Positions 29,930-40,519 of a stretch of 64,000 nucleotides of DNA are shown here, piece by piece. Numbering within the stretch: the first letter of the stretch is position 1; the number at the start of each line of letters is the position of its first letter. A program made the translations under genes and the position numbers. Source of the DNA: Selaginella moellendorffii (taxonomy: Eukaryota; Streptophyta; Lycopodiopsida; Selaginellales; Selaginellaceae); NCBI RefSeq assembly GCF_000143415.4, contig NW_003314274.1, forward strand, positions 1,154,040 through 1,218,039, written 5' to 3'. The notes under the pieces are model-generated. The model had not been told where the DNA came from. It searched no databases and worked only from the letters and a program-made list of their open reading frames with translations.

Positions 29930-31545
29930 TTATTGAAACCGCAAAGAAACTTTGTCAAGAAGAGCAACTCTTTTAACTGCGAGAAAGGTTTTAAATTGAT
30001 AGAAATATGAAAACTTTGTGATATACATACCATCACCGTAGCAAGCCATCTTCTCCGCAACTTTACAAGGGTCATCAAAAGTGCTCATGAACTGCGTTGA
30101 TAAATTCTTTTGCAGGCTTCCTGTCCCCAAAATAAAAAGCTCACAAAACAATTTACAAATTATGTAGTCTCTAACCTGCAACCATAGGTGAGAATTTGCC
30201 GATCAATGTCCTTATTCACGACCACCTATAAGAAAATATATAGTTCTTCTGTGCATAGAGAAACGAGAAATCACGAACCTGAGGCTTGAGATTCACCAAA
30301 ACAAGTGAAATGGTTGCATTCTTCGTCGACTACAATGGAAAGAACGTTCATAGAGAAGTGAAAAAAGAGAGTTCCAAGTTGAGTACCTTCTCGTCTCCTA
30401 CAATATCTACCAGTCCGTCTACAAACTTGTGCTCCTAGATAAACAGCACAAGGACACGCATTTGAGACAAATATTACTTGAGAGCGCTACTCACAGAAGA
30501 TGCGTGGATCCCAAACAAGCCGGAGTCATTGTACACAGAAGTAAAAGCAGTAAAATTTTCCACCTTGGGATGGAAAACGAGAATGCGAACTAAGTAAGAA
30601 CACTAAAACCAAACCACGATTCATAGATACACAATCTGGACTGGATGACCTTGCCCAGGCCCCCAGTTGAAAACGAACCGACTAAAACGGAAAAAAAAAA
30701 AAAAAAGTTAACATTTTCTTCCAGCAAACTTGAGAAAGAAGGGGAAGCTTTACCTGTAACACAGTTGCTGCAACAGCATTGCGTTCGCTTCTCCAGCCAT
30801 CAGGGATTTCAAAAGCGATGGAAGCCCATGTAGTCTGCTTAAAAATGGAAGAGCTAAATCCATTTAGACTTCCAACAAAGAGAAAACACAAAAATGAAAG
30901 AAAGGAAAAACTCTTACATCACTCTCGCCTTGAAGGGGCTACCTCTGGGGGCGCCACCAGAGGCATGTCCTCAAACAACGGTTTCACCAGCGAGAGAAAA
31001 TAGTCGTGCTTGATGCCAGACCCAGCGAAAACCATCCGTGAAGCTGTTTAGTTTGCCCACAAAATCTCCCTGCTATTAGAAAAAACACAAGAATAACGAA
31101 AGCAGGAAGACATGAGAAAGCTAGAAACTCGTGAAAAGCACGAGAGTCAGAGTTTATCCAATGAGGACTCACTTGCCACCAGCACTTTGCCAAGAGGGCC
31201 ATTGTAACCAGCGGGATGCAAAGCTTCCAGAAGCATTGCTTGAGTTGGCAATATCTTTAATCTCTTCTCTCAAGATGTCAGCATGTGAATCCAATCAACC
31301 CTGTAAGAAAAAAAAGAAAAAAAGAGAAAGAGATATTTGTTCTTTGATATCCCACTCATGGAAAGCCGGGTTCCGGATGCTATCAGCAAGAACAATCTCG
31401 GGAACAAAGCTCCTTATCAGATCACCCGTATAAGACATTTGCTCTCGTGAAAGCAGATGCAAGAATATTACCGTCGATGGCTTCTGCTTCGTGGACAAGC
31501 CTCAAGTGCGTCCTGTTTCGCGTGCTCTTGAAAACCATGTGAATA
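29930..31545 (-). pseudogene. Mitochondrial processing peptidase alpha subunit (MPP-alpha), 5'-truncated and frameshifted
   Basis: Minus-strand exons give FKSTRNRTHLRLVHEAEAID at about 31530-31475, SREQMSYTGDLIRSFVPEIV and ADSIRNPAFHEWDIKEQ at 31460-31310, then ALHPAGYNGPLGKVLVAS at 31240-31175. MVFAGSGIKHDYFLSLVKPL and FEDMPLVAPPE lie at 31060-30950, and WASIAFEIPDGWRSERNAVA at 30830-30770. GSFSTGGLGKVIQSRLCI lies near 30670, then YNDSGLFGIHAS, then DIDRQILTYG, and finally MACYGD near 30045. This order matches MPP-alpha/core 2 M16-family proteins of the mitochondrial import pathway. The first roughly 100 residues and presequence are absent and a frameshift separates ILASA from SREQ. Confidence 0.8.
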
Positions 31546-31935
31546 GTAAACCAAATACATTTATAATATTTACATGTTTCTAGAGTTTTTCATATAAAAC
31601 GAAATGAATTTCATGCACGGGGATGACAAGCGCGCCACACAGTCATCGTACCAGATCGCGGAGATGGAGGGAGCCGCCACCACCGCTGCCGCCACGGGAT
31701 GAAAAACTCTCAAAGTATTTCAGAGTTTCCATCTATTTTTTTTATTCTATAATCTAATGGTTAATATGCAATAAGATTAATCTTGATTTATAAATGATAA
31801 ACATGTTTATAATTATTGATCAATTGAATTATTGGACATTACTATTAAGCAAGCATTATTGCATGCAACACACAGCAAATTATTAAAATTATCAGTGAAT
31901 ATTTTGAGTATATAAAAAATAACTAACTTAACTAT

Positions 31936-34349
31936 TTAACTGCACAACCAACCTTGACTCTGGAAAAAAGATATTAAGAACTCTTTGCCATCGAAACTTA
32001 GTAAGTACATCACTTGCGCATCCTGTGAAAAATAAGCTCAAAAGTCATAGTTTGTAGTCCAGAAACAAAAAATACCTCGGGCCAACTACAAAAAGTCTCA
32101 GGAGAAACTTGAAGAAGATTGAATGCAGCCTCACCATCGACTCTAGCACAAATTTCCCTGCCTGGTTCTCCAACGTCAAAAAGATAGACGTCTGCGTGGA
32201 AAGAGAGCGACGCTTGATCGCAACTACGTGTACAGAAACAACAAAACCAAGCGCCACTTTCATCCGTCACACGCCGACCACAAGCACCGTGTATTTTATG
32301 AAGCTGGAGCTCCACTCTTTCGAGCCTTACGACATCATCTTCTCAGGTCAAATAGAGAGCTTAAAAGGAATCTCTCCTACCTGGCCATAGCTAGACCATC
32401 GAGAGACAGGAACAATGCTGTGAAGACACGGGGAAGAGATGACTGCAGTGAGATGGGAAACCTTCACGAAAGATGCTCCTTCCGTGCTCTCGGTCCAAGA
32501 ACATTTCAGCCTGCAACGAATAATCGTTAAGGAGGCGAGAGAGTTTTTCTTTTACCTTTCACCAGTATCTGTATAAGTAGCAAGGCCGGATATAAACACA
32601 AGTTGTCCGGAATAAACCTCGCCAAAAGACCTGCCAGCCAAAGTCACTCTCAGAAAAAATCAAAAATAAAAGAAAAACAATTAAACATTTTTACCAGCTC
32701 TCCAGCATGAACTGAAGCTCAATCTCGATAATTCCCGTGTCGTCGTTAATAGACAGTATAGATGGTTGCTTGGCAGATGAAATCTGACAACCAACAAACG
32801 CTGCTGTACCATAAACTGCAAGGTTGAACATCTTTGGTCTCAAGTCCTTTACCAGAAGCTTCAATCAGTAGGAATGAGAAAATTTGCATTGTACATACAC
32901 GAGCGGGGAAATGGTTGAGATCAACAGCACCGTGTGGGTTGCGTGGAATTAGCACTTCCGATCCAAGACATGTTTCGTGATCAGACGCTACTGTCACCTT
33001 TGACAACGATTCGAAGATTATTCCGAAGTAAACGCAGTTTTACCTCTTGCTCGAGTTGAAGACAGGGCGGCACACAATAGATCCGAGTGCATGTTCCAGA
33101 CTCCAGGCTTATCTCCATTGTGTCACAGTTTACAAAGGGTCGTTCAAGGGCCAACATGCTTCCGTCACTGCAATCACGTAAAACATGTTTACTACAAAAG
33201 CAGAAAGCCTGATACGAAACCTTAGCAAAGTGGCGATAGGAACCTGGTCATTCCACAGGACGAATGGCACCGTGATTCCCTCACTATCAACAAGTAAGAT
33301 TGTTTTCCATCTTCTGTCGCCGTTCGTCTCAGTCTCCATGGACTTTTCCAGTCTATCGTTACAAAGTGATTAAGCCATACTCGATCGATCACGCGAAACA
33401 ACACTTACTTGGCATAAATATGGTAATCTCCGGCAGCTCCACGTTGTATAGACGGGAAAGTGTCAGAGAGAAACTGCTCGCCGAGCAGCATTGCATCGTG
33501 TTCTTGGTCCTGAGTAGAAAACAGTAGCTAACTCACAAAAAATCAAACATTCACTGCACCTCGTCAAGTAGGACTACTAGGTGCTCTGTGGGTAAAAGAC
33601 GCGGAGCACACGATCCATCTCCAACTCTCAGCCTACAACCTGTCATGCGTAGATCTCGACCTCTCTTAATAGTTCCCTCCTCATCATGTACCATGTCAAA
33701 AAATCTATGAACAAAAGAAGCCATCAACAAAAAAAGGTAAAGACGAATACCAGAAGTTCTTGGCTTACTTTCGGTGCAGATAGTGGTCGACTGTGTTCCC
33801 GCTGGAAAGATCTCCAAGCGTAAGAAGATAGCTATTGCTCCCTGGAAACTTTGTGTGTGATACCATCAATCAACCGAGAATGCAAGCTAAATGAGCTTAC
33901 CAGGCAAGACGTGGATGTCCAGAACAACGACCTCCATCACGGCATCCAGAGAAACAAACTTCTTCTCCAGAATCGAGTCGACAGTCACAGCATTTGCCAA
34001 ATGCTGATACCGCGCCCTCCTCGTCCTCTTCATTTGCATCACGGGGTGATTCTCCGCAAGCCTCCCTCTGCCTCTGCCGCGCTCCCTCTCGCCCCAGGCC
34101 TATCATCCACAAACAACACCTACATTCCTCAAAAATCCCTCGAACCGACCGAGAAGTCCTCACCTGGAAGAGCTCCGCGAGAAGAATCCCTTCCGTGACC
34201 ACGCGGGGATGAGCTTGGCAGCACGAAAAGACGCGCGACATCATCCACGCCCATCCGGGCACCGCTGCGCCATCGTCGTGCCGCCGCCGGTACTCCTCGA
34301 GCTCCTTCCTCGCCCATTCTATAAACCCTAGAATATCATTTCCCGCCAT
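31936..34349 (-). CDS. 13-exon gene with an OB-fold-like segment; function unknown
   Basis: Proposed minus-strand exons: 34349-34164, 34099-33901, 33841-33769, 33704-33560, 33509-33409, 33352-33221, 33167-33044, 32997-32899, 32846-32695, 32630-32556, 32510-32381, 32341-32076, 32022-31936. All have GT-AG ends. Every junction keeps the frame except the one between exons 11 and 12, where one base is missing for a phase match (frameshift or a different boundary). The protein (about 590 aa) starts MAGNDILGFIEWARKELEEY. Exon 6-7 reads VDSEGITVPFVLWNDQVPIA and LLSDGSMLALERPFVNCD, which looks like an RPA-type or shieldin-2-type OB fold. Exon 12 has a Cys cluster WFCCFCTRSC that could be a zinc ribbon. 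A single-stranded DNA-binding role is an inference only. Confidence 0.6.
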
Positions 34350-34575
34350 AACCATTCCAAATTTACACACGGGTAAAGTTATAAGCAGCCAGTGGACGAG
34401 AATCCCGATGTTCCCTTGTCTCTTACCTCTTTGTTTACTCTCTTTGCTCGATACTTGTGGAATCCCGGCCTTAGAATCTCTTCCTTCTCCCAAGAAAGGA
34501 TTCCAGGGTCATCACCCCGAGAGGAGAATTCAAGCAAAGATCTATCACAAGATCAAAGGGAACTAGAAAGAAGAA

Positions 34576-37099
34576 ATGGATCGAAAATCTTTGTCTAGTG
34601 TTCCTTTGCCGAGCAACATAGCCATACTTTCGGGCAGCACTGTGCCTGGCCATTTTTCTTCTACTTCTAGTTCTACTGCTACTACTACTACTCTTCCTTC
34701 TAATCGAAACATTGTGGTAATTTTTGATGCGTCGAGGGAGATGTCAAGCATCGCTGTGGAGTGGACGTTGGAGAGAATTCTTCAGCCTGGGGATGTCTTG
34801 ACACATCTTGGGATTTTACCGCAAACAGTCACAGGAATTGTAAAACTCAGTAAGTTTTTTCGCTTCTTTTTTGCCTTTTATTTTAATATTTATTGTTTAG
34901 TGCGATACAAGCCCCAGAAGGGGACTGAACAGTCTATCGTTGGCAACCAGGATGAGGAAATTTGTAAGAAACTGAAGCTCTACAGCTTAATTCTCAGTGA
35001 TATTCAAAAGGCATGCGAGGATCTAAACGTAAGAAATCATTCTAAACTTTTGGTTTTTTTTTATGTATATTCTTTTTAACAGGCCAGTTTAGATCTTCGA
35101 ATTGTTACTGGGCATCCACTGAGTCTAGTTGCTGTGACCGAAACAAGAAAACTACAGCCTACATGGGTTATTCTAGACAGGTTTTTTTTTCTTCTTCTTC
35201 TTCTGTTTTTTAGGTCCTCTTAATTAATTTGCTATGAATCTGGATAGAAATATGAAGAGACATCGCAAGCATATAAACGACCAGCTCTCCTGCAACATGA
35301 TTCTCATGGATCGGAACAACGAAGGCAAGATTCTCAAGCTTTGCGCCCCGATGGTGTTGGGACCATCTCTCCAGTTCCAAGACATCTCCGACTCCCAAAT
35401 CCTCGACACAGTTGGAAAGTATCGCTGCTTTTCATCCTCCGGAGGGGATTCGGACAGCGACACGATCCTCACACACAGTAAACACGGTGAATAGCATTTT
35501 CGTTATTTACATTATTATATTCAATTTTTCCATGGTTTCATGTTCAAAGCACTCAAAGGAGGAACATCAAATAACAGTGTCACTGTTGATCCTGGCCCGA
35601 GTGAGAATGCGGCAGTGGAGTTGGACGCTGTACTGCCGACAGAATTGGATGAAACCAACACTGCAATCAAGCTGGATAAAGAGAAACTTACGACTGATGA
35701 AGCGATCACCGAGGACACCATCCTCTTCCCAAAACCCGGGAGCTCGGCACTGCCACTTTGCTCGGTTTGCAAGCACAAGCCCCGCGATTTCAAGAGACAG
35801 ACGAGAGAGTTTACGTATTCTGAGCTCGAGGAGGCGACAGACAATTTCTCGCATGCCAACTTTCTGGCCGAGGGAGGATTTGGGTTTGTGTACAAGGGCG
35901 TTCTCAAAGGTGGCCAACACATTGCCGTGAAGCAACACAAGCTCGCCAGCACGCAAGGAGGGAGGGAGTTTTGTGCAGAGGTCAAGGTTCTGAGCGGAGC
36001 ACAGCACCGAAACCTGGTAACTTTGCTAGGATTTTGCGTTGAGGATGGCAAGAGAATGCTTGTTTACGAGTTTGTTTGCAACAAGTCACTCGACTATCAC
36101 TTATTTGGTACTTTCTTTTCTTTTCTTTTTTCTTTTGTCTAAACACTTGGCTTTGACATGTGACAATGGTGGCAGACAAAAACACGGTGTTACCATGGTG
36201 TGCAAGACAGGGAATTGCTTTGGGGGCTGCCAGAGCGATGCGATATCTTCACGAGGAATGCCGGGTTGGAACTATAATTCACAGAGATCTCAGGCCACAC
36301 AACATTCTTCTCACACATGACTATGCTCCAATGGTAACCATTGTTACTATATCGTTTCTAGATTACTTATATGGTACCAGGTTGGAGATTTTGGATTGGC
36401 TAGATGGAATACAAGCAGCCAGCCCGCAGTTGAGACGAAGGTAGTTGGCACACTCGGGTAAGAAACCAAAACTCATATGTTATTTTAATATGACATTTAA
36501 TGTTTAGAATTGAAGGTATTTGGCCCCGGAGTATGCTTCAAGTGGACAAGTTACAGAGAAAGCTGACGTGTATTCGTTTGGTGTGATTTTACTCGAAATG
36601 GTCACAGGCCGGAGATCATTAGATATATCTCTGCCTCATGCAGAACAATGTCTCACAGAATGGGTAAGATTCATTTTTTAAAAATTTCTATTTAATATTA
36701 ATTACAGGCTCGTCCAAAACTCGATGTAAGAGATGCCGATTCTTTACTGGATCCACGACTGGTTAAAGATTTACTCCAGGAGTCACAGCTTTACGAGATC
36801 CAAGCAATGGTCCACGCAGCGGCATTTTGCCTAAGAAGAGAACCCTCGCAGAGGCCAAGAATGAGTCAGGTTGATACTTACGAAGAAAAATCATGAACTT
36901 ACAAGGTTGACATTGTTGCATGTAGGTGTTGCGAATTTTGGAAGGCGAGAGAGGTGAAGCACCCACCATAGCTCTAACAATGTCTACCACCTGGGATCCC
37001 ACAACCAAGAGCCGGATCCCACGAGTTCCAAGCAATACCACGCTCAAAAGTCCGAGCAAGCAAAGCTTTCTCTCATATAATGAGATGATCACCAGCTAG
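34576..37099 (+). CDS. USP-like domain plus receptor-like cytoplasmic kinase (SELMODRAFT_444075-type 'inactive protein kinase')
   Basis: Ten exons: 34576-34849, 34901-35028, 35083-35180, 35248-35477, 35550-36107, 36176-36333, 36381-36457, 36516-36663, 36708-36869, 36926-37099. They sum to 2007 nt (668 aa) with all phases consistent. The N-terminal third resembles a universal stress protein fold ([39 protein letters not shown]). A CSVCKHKP motif and [14 protein letters not shown] precede the kinase domain. The P-loop is [10 protein letters not shown], with the first Gly changed to Ala. The ATP Lys (IAVKQHK), alphaC Glu (FCAEVKVL), DFG (VGDFGLAR) and APE are present, and the catalytic loop is HRDLRPHN with Arg for Lys. 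UniProt calls this family 'inactive', hence probable weak or no catalysis. No membrane segment is seen. Confidence 0.85.
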
Positions 37100-37224
37100 A
37101 TGGCGTGAGCTACCATGAAAGTTGACTATAGGTAATATACTCAAGAGAAAAAGAGAAACTATTCTTCGTGATGTTGTTACAAGAAGCTACTATAATCCAA
37201 AGTCATACAAAGAGCTTCTCAGGA

Positions 37225-37462
37225 TCAAAGTTTCAAAGAGTGATCTTGGCTGGCGCCATCCATCGCAAAGAACTCGGAGATCACCTCCAGCGGCATGCCT
37301 TTGGTCTTGGGAACCTTGAACAGGGTGAAGATCCAGGGCACTAACACCACCACCACAAAGCAGCCAAACAAGCCACCGATTCCCAGCACCCCGAGGAGCT
37401 TTGGGCACATGTTGGTGAGGAGGATGTTGCAAGTCCATAAATGTCAGGTTCGTTAAATTCAA
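37225..37462 (-). pseudogene. C-terminal fragment of a tonoplast-type monosaccharide transporter
   Basis: Minus strand encodes a last membrane segment (LGVLGIGGLFGCFVVVVLV) followed by KVPKTKGMPLEVISEFFA, the conserved end of TMT/MSSP-type sugar transporters (usually VPETKGMPLEVI). Only about 75 of some 730 residues are present, so it is a fragment. Confidence 0.75.
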
Positions 37463-38860
37463 AACAAGATTATAGATCCGTTGGAAGGAAGGAAAAATAA
37501 TTTCTAGCCGATTATCTATAAAATAGAGACCTGGTTAAAATAAAAACACGCCACCACATTCGGATCTCATTCGCCTTTGCTTTGTGCTCCTCTTCTACTT
37601 GGCCCATCATCCTCTAGAATGATTATCCATTTGGAGGTAATATTCTTCTCACAAGGTCACTCAGCATTGTTTACACTCAGAAAGACATAAAGGTGGACTT
37701 CATGAAGGAATGGAGGAGTATAGAAAATTAACTCTGCAAGAGTGTTAACGAGGATTGCTCTTCTCCATTCCTGGGATCTATTTGCACCATTGGTTAATAA
37801 TGCCACTTGAGGAAGAGAAAGCTTGAAAAGAACCGAGAAGAATTTTTCATTTTACTCTCTCTTTTATTTAATCAATAAGGCTGATTGATTCTGTGCAGAC
37901 CTTTCCTCAACCGGTTTAATCACCGTCTGGATACGTTGATTCTTTGATATCTACCGGATTGGAGACAGCAGCCATTTAGACAAGAGGTAGTTTGAGTTTC
38001 AAGTTCACGGGGATCAAATCAACTTTACCTCGTTTTGTCTACTCACCAGGTATGTGGTTAGATTAAACATTCATAACTCTAGCTCTAGTTGTCGGAATTT
38101 GAATTCTGACATTCATGTTAACAGTGCTTAAATTCTCAGGAATCCCAGCCAAGGCTGTGATTTTCTTGGATCAATGGTATCCAAGGCTCCGATACGACAG
38201 TAGAATTACTGCCATGTGGGCATAACTACTGCCACATCTCTACAACTTAAGGATGATCCACTTGTAAACAATTTGCTTGAGTTAATGCACCCGATTCATT
38301 TGACCTGGATGGAATGAGGTAGAAACTGTCACAATCTGAGAGTGAGGGACTACAGTGCTTGTGATGGGTTTTGTGATCCAATGGTAACCGCAGAAGAAGA
38401 GGAGGCATCTTTGCAAGGTACCGGACCGGCTTATTCGACTCGGAATCTTCTCGTGCCACGAGTCCACAATTTGTGGACCCACTCGCCATTAGAAAAGAAT
38501 TGATTTTCAATCTTCCAGACCTTAACGGCTAATTAAAACCAGGGCTTGATAGCAATTTATTACTTTTGACAACTTATTTCCGCTCCCATCCAATGGTTGA
38601 GGATGACGGAATAAGTGACATGGCAGCTTTTTAGTTTGGACTTCCAATACTATTTAAGTCTAATAATATGTCATGTCCCAATTAACCGGCTAATATAATA
38701 CTCATGTTTAATGTCAATAATCTTCTATTTCCTCTAAATGATAAGAATCATGCTTCTACACAAGCATAGAACTAAATCAGGCTATGCACATTTGATAGCA
38801 ATGTAAAGGCAACATCGCTGCAAGGATTTAGTCTACAAGCATTCCTTGCTGCTCGTTCCC
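37463..38860. other. Intergenic DNA without recognised genes
   Basis: No convincing coding frame, RNA gene or repeat. The minus frame at 38247-38510 has no recognisable motif. Confidence 0.45.
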
Positions 38861-38879
38861 CTTGCTCAATCTCACAAGA

Positions 38880-39437
38880 GTTGTCCAAGCAATCTTATTG
38901 GCTGCAAAGGGGCATGCTGTGGAGCAGCTCCTCGGCTTGCTCCAGCCGCTGTGCTTGTCCCAGCAAATCTATCAAACGGTGGAACTGCTTGATCACCAGC
39001 AAAATGCCATGAGCGCTAAATGTGGTATCGTGGACTGCCATGCTGTCAGCATATACCGTTGCAGGGCATCTGGACGAGCAAGAAGTATATTCAACCGTCA
39101 GCACGACCTTGTCTCGTGGACTGCCATGTTGGCAGCCTACGCTGGCATGGAACTTCTTTACTGAAAGAAATCTGGTCTCGTGGAAAGCTATTGTGCAAAC
39201 ATTTGCCCAAAATGGGCACTTTTAATAAGTCGGTGGAGCCGTGGGAGTCCATGCCAGACCTGCGCCCTTTCATGGACAATCATGATAGCCGCGTATGGGA
39301 ATCAGGACTTGGTAGACGTAGCTAGGCGTGTTTTTGACAAAATGCCGTCCAAGGACGTTGCGGCCTGGACGTCCGTAATCACGGTTAATCACGCCATTCA
39401 TCTGCTGGATCCGCTGGCTGGACACCAGTGGATTTGA
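38880..39437 (+). pseudogene. PPR protein pseudogene fragment
   Basis: Short PPR signatures in changing frames: LVSWTAMLAAYAGME, NLVSWKAIVQTFAQNGHF, SWTIMIAAYGNQDLVDVARR and VFDKMPSKDVAAWTSVIT. These are PLS-type repeats typical of plant organellar RNA-editing factors. At least three frame changes and no start or C-terminal domain mean it is a relic. Confidence 0.75.
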
Positions 39438-39564
39438 TGACCGCTTGAGCGGCATTGCCCGCGCTGGAAAGGAGAAAGCCCTAATACACGTGTCACAATG
39501 CCACGTGGCCGCGAGCGATCCGCGATACGTGTCCAGATTTGAAAGAAGATCCTTCCCACCCACC

Positions 39565-40505
39565 ATGGTTCCCTGGAAGATCAATAGGCTTATAGAACTC
39601 AAGAAATCTCTCATTTCGGGGCTTCCAAACGATGTCGCTCGCCACTGCCTCGCCAAGGTCCCCAGGGTGTACCACCGCAGCATGCGATCGGTGTCAACGA
39701 CTTGGAGGAAGACGGTCGAGAGTGAAGATTTCCTGGCGGTAAGAAGGAAGAATGGCATTTCCGGGCTCGTTGTGATCCTCATGGAAAATGGGCACAACTC
39801 CTACTGCATTTACAATCTTCCCTCCAAATCCAAAGCGCCTCTTCCAGATCCATTGCCCACGGGGCTAGAAATCGGCGGTGCCATTCGCCACATTCAAGAC
39901 CGCGGCGGTGGGCACTCTCCTCGTCGCGCTGGAATCCAGGACGAGCTCTCGCCGCTCGACTGTGGAGAACCACACCCGGATCTTCGATTCCACCGAGAAC
40001 AATTGGCAGCCGACTGTCGTGCGGTCGCAGTTCGCTATGGCGACAGTGAATGGGAGCTGCGACCACGACGGTGACTTTGTCGCCGTGACCGAGTCGTACG
40101 ATGTCGCGACCGACACGCCGCGGTCGACCATGCCGTACAACCTCGCGGCGCTTCTCTTCGTCGCATTGCAAGGTGTTGGTCTATGATCCTGGCAGCGATT
40201 CCTGGCACCGCGATTCCTCCGGGATGAGCGCCATGGATCACGGAGAGCTCATCTCTACCTCCAGAGGGATTTACAGCTTGACCGCCTCGGACCGCCTCTA
40301 CAAGTTCGTGGACGGGGAATGGGTTCTCGCCGGGAGCGCACACCATCCCTCTCCGGCTTTCAATGTCCACTCGCAGCGGGCATTTGGGCTCCGGGACGAG
40401 ATCTTCGTTCTGCGCGGTGATGATCTGGGAAGCAGCTCTTGCGTGATTGGAATTTGCCACGGATTGTTCCTGTGGTTTAGAGCTGGCTCCGTGGTCATGG
40501 GATAG
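39565..40505 (+). pseudogene. F-box/kelch-repeat protein gene with two frameshifts
   Basis: From ATG 39565 the frame gives an F-box (LISGLPNDVARHCLAKVPRV, SVSTTWRKTVESEDF). Near 39870 the family sequence passes to the next frame (VPFATFKTAAVGTLLVALE, then kelch-like FVAVTESYDVATDT), and near 40170 to the third frame (KVLVYDPGSDSWHRDSS, then GEWVLAGSAHHP) until a stop at 40503-40505. F-box/kelch proteins are SCF ubiquitin-ligase substrate receptors. Two single-base shifts without splice signals suggest a recent pseudogene or sequencing errors. The rest is well preserved at about 310 residues. Confidence 0.75.
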
Positions 40506-40519
40506 ATCGATCCTGTTAG

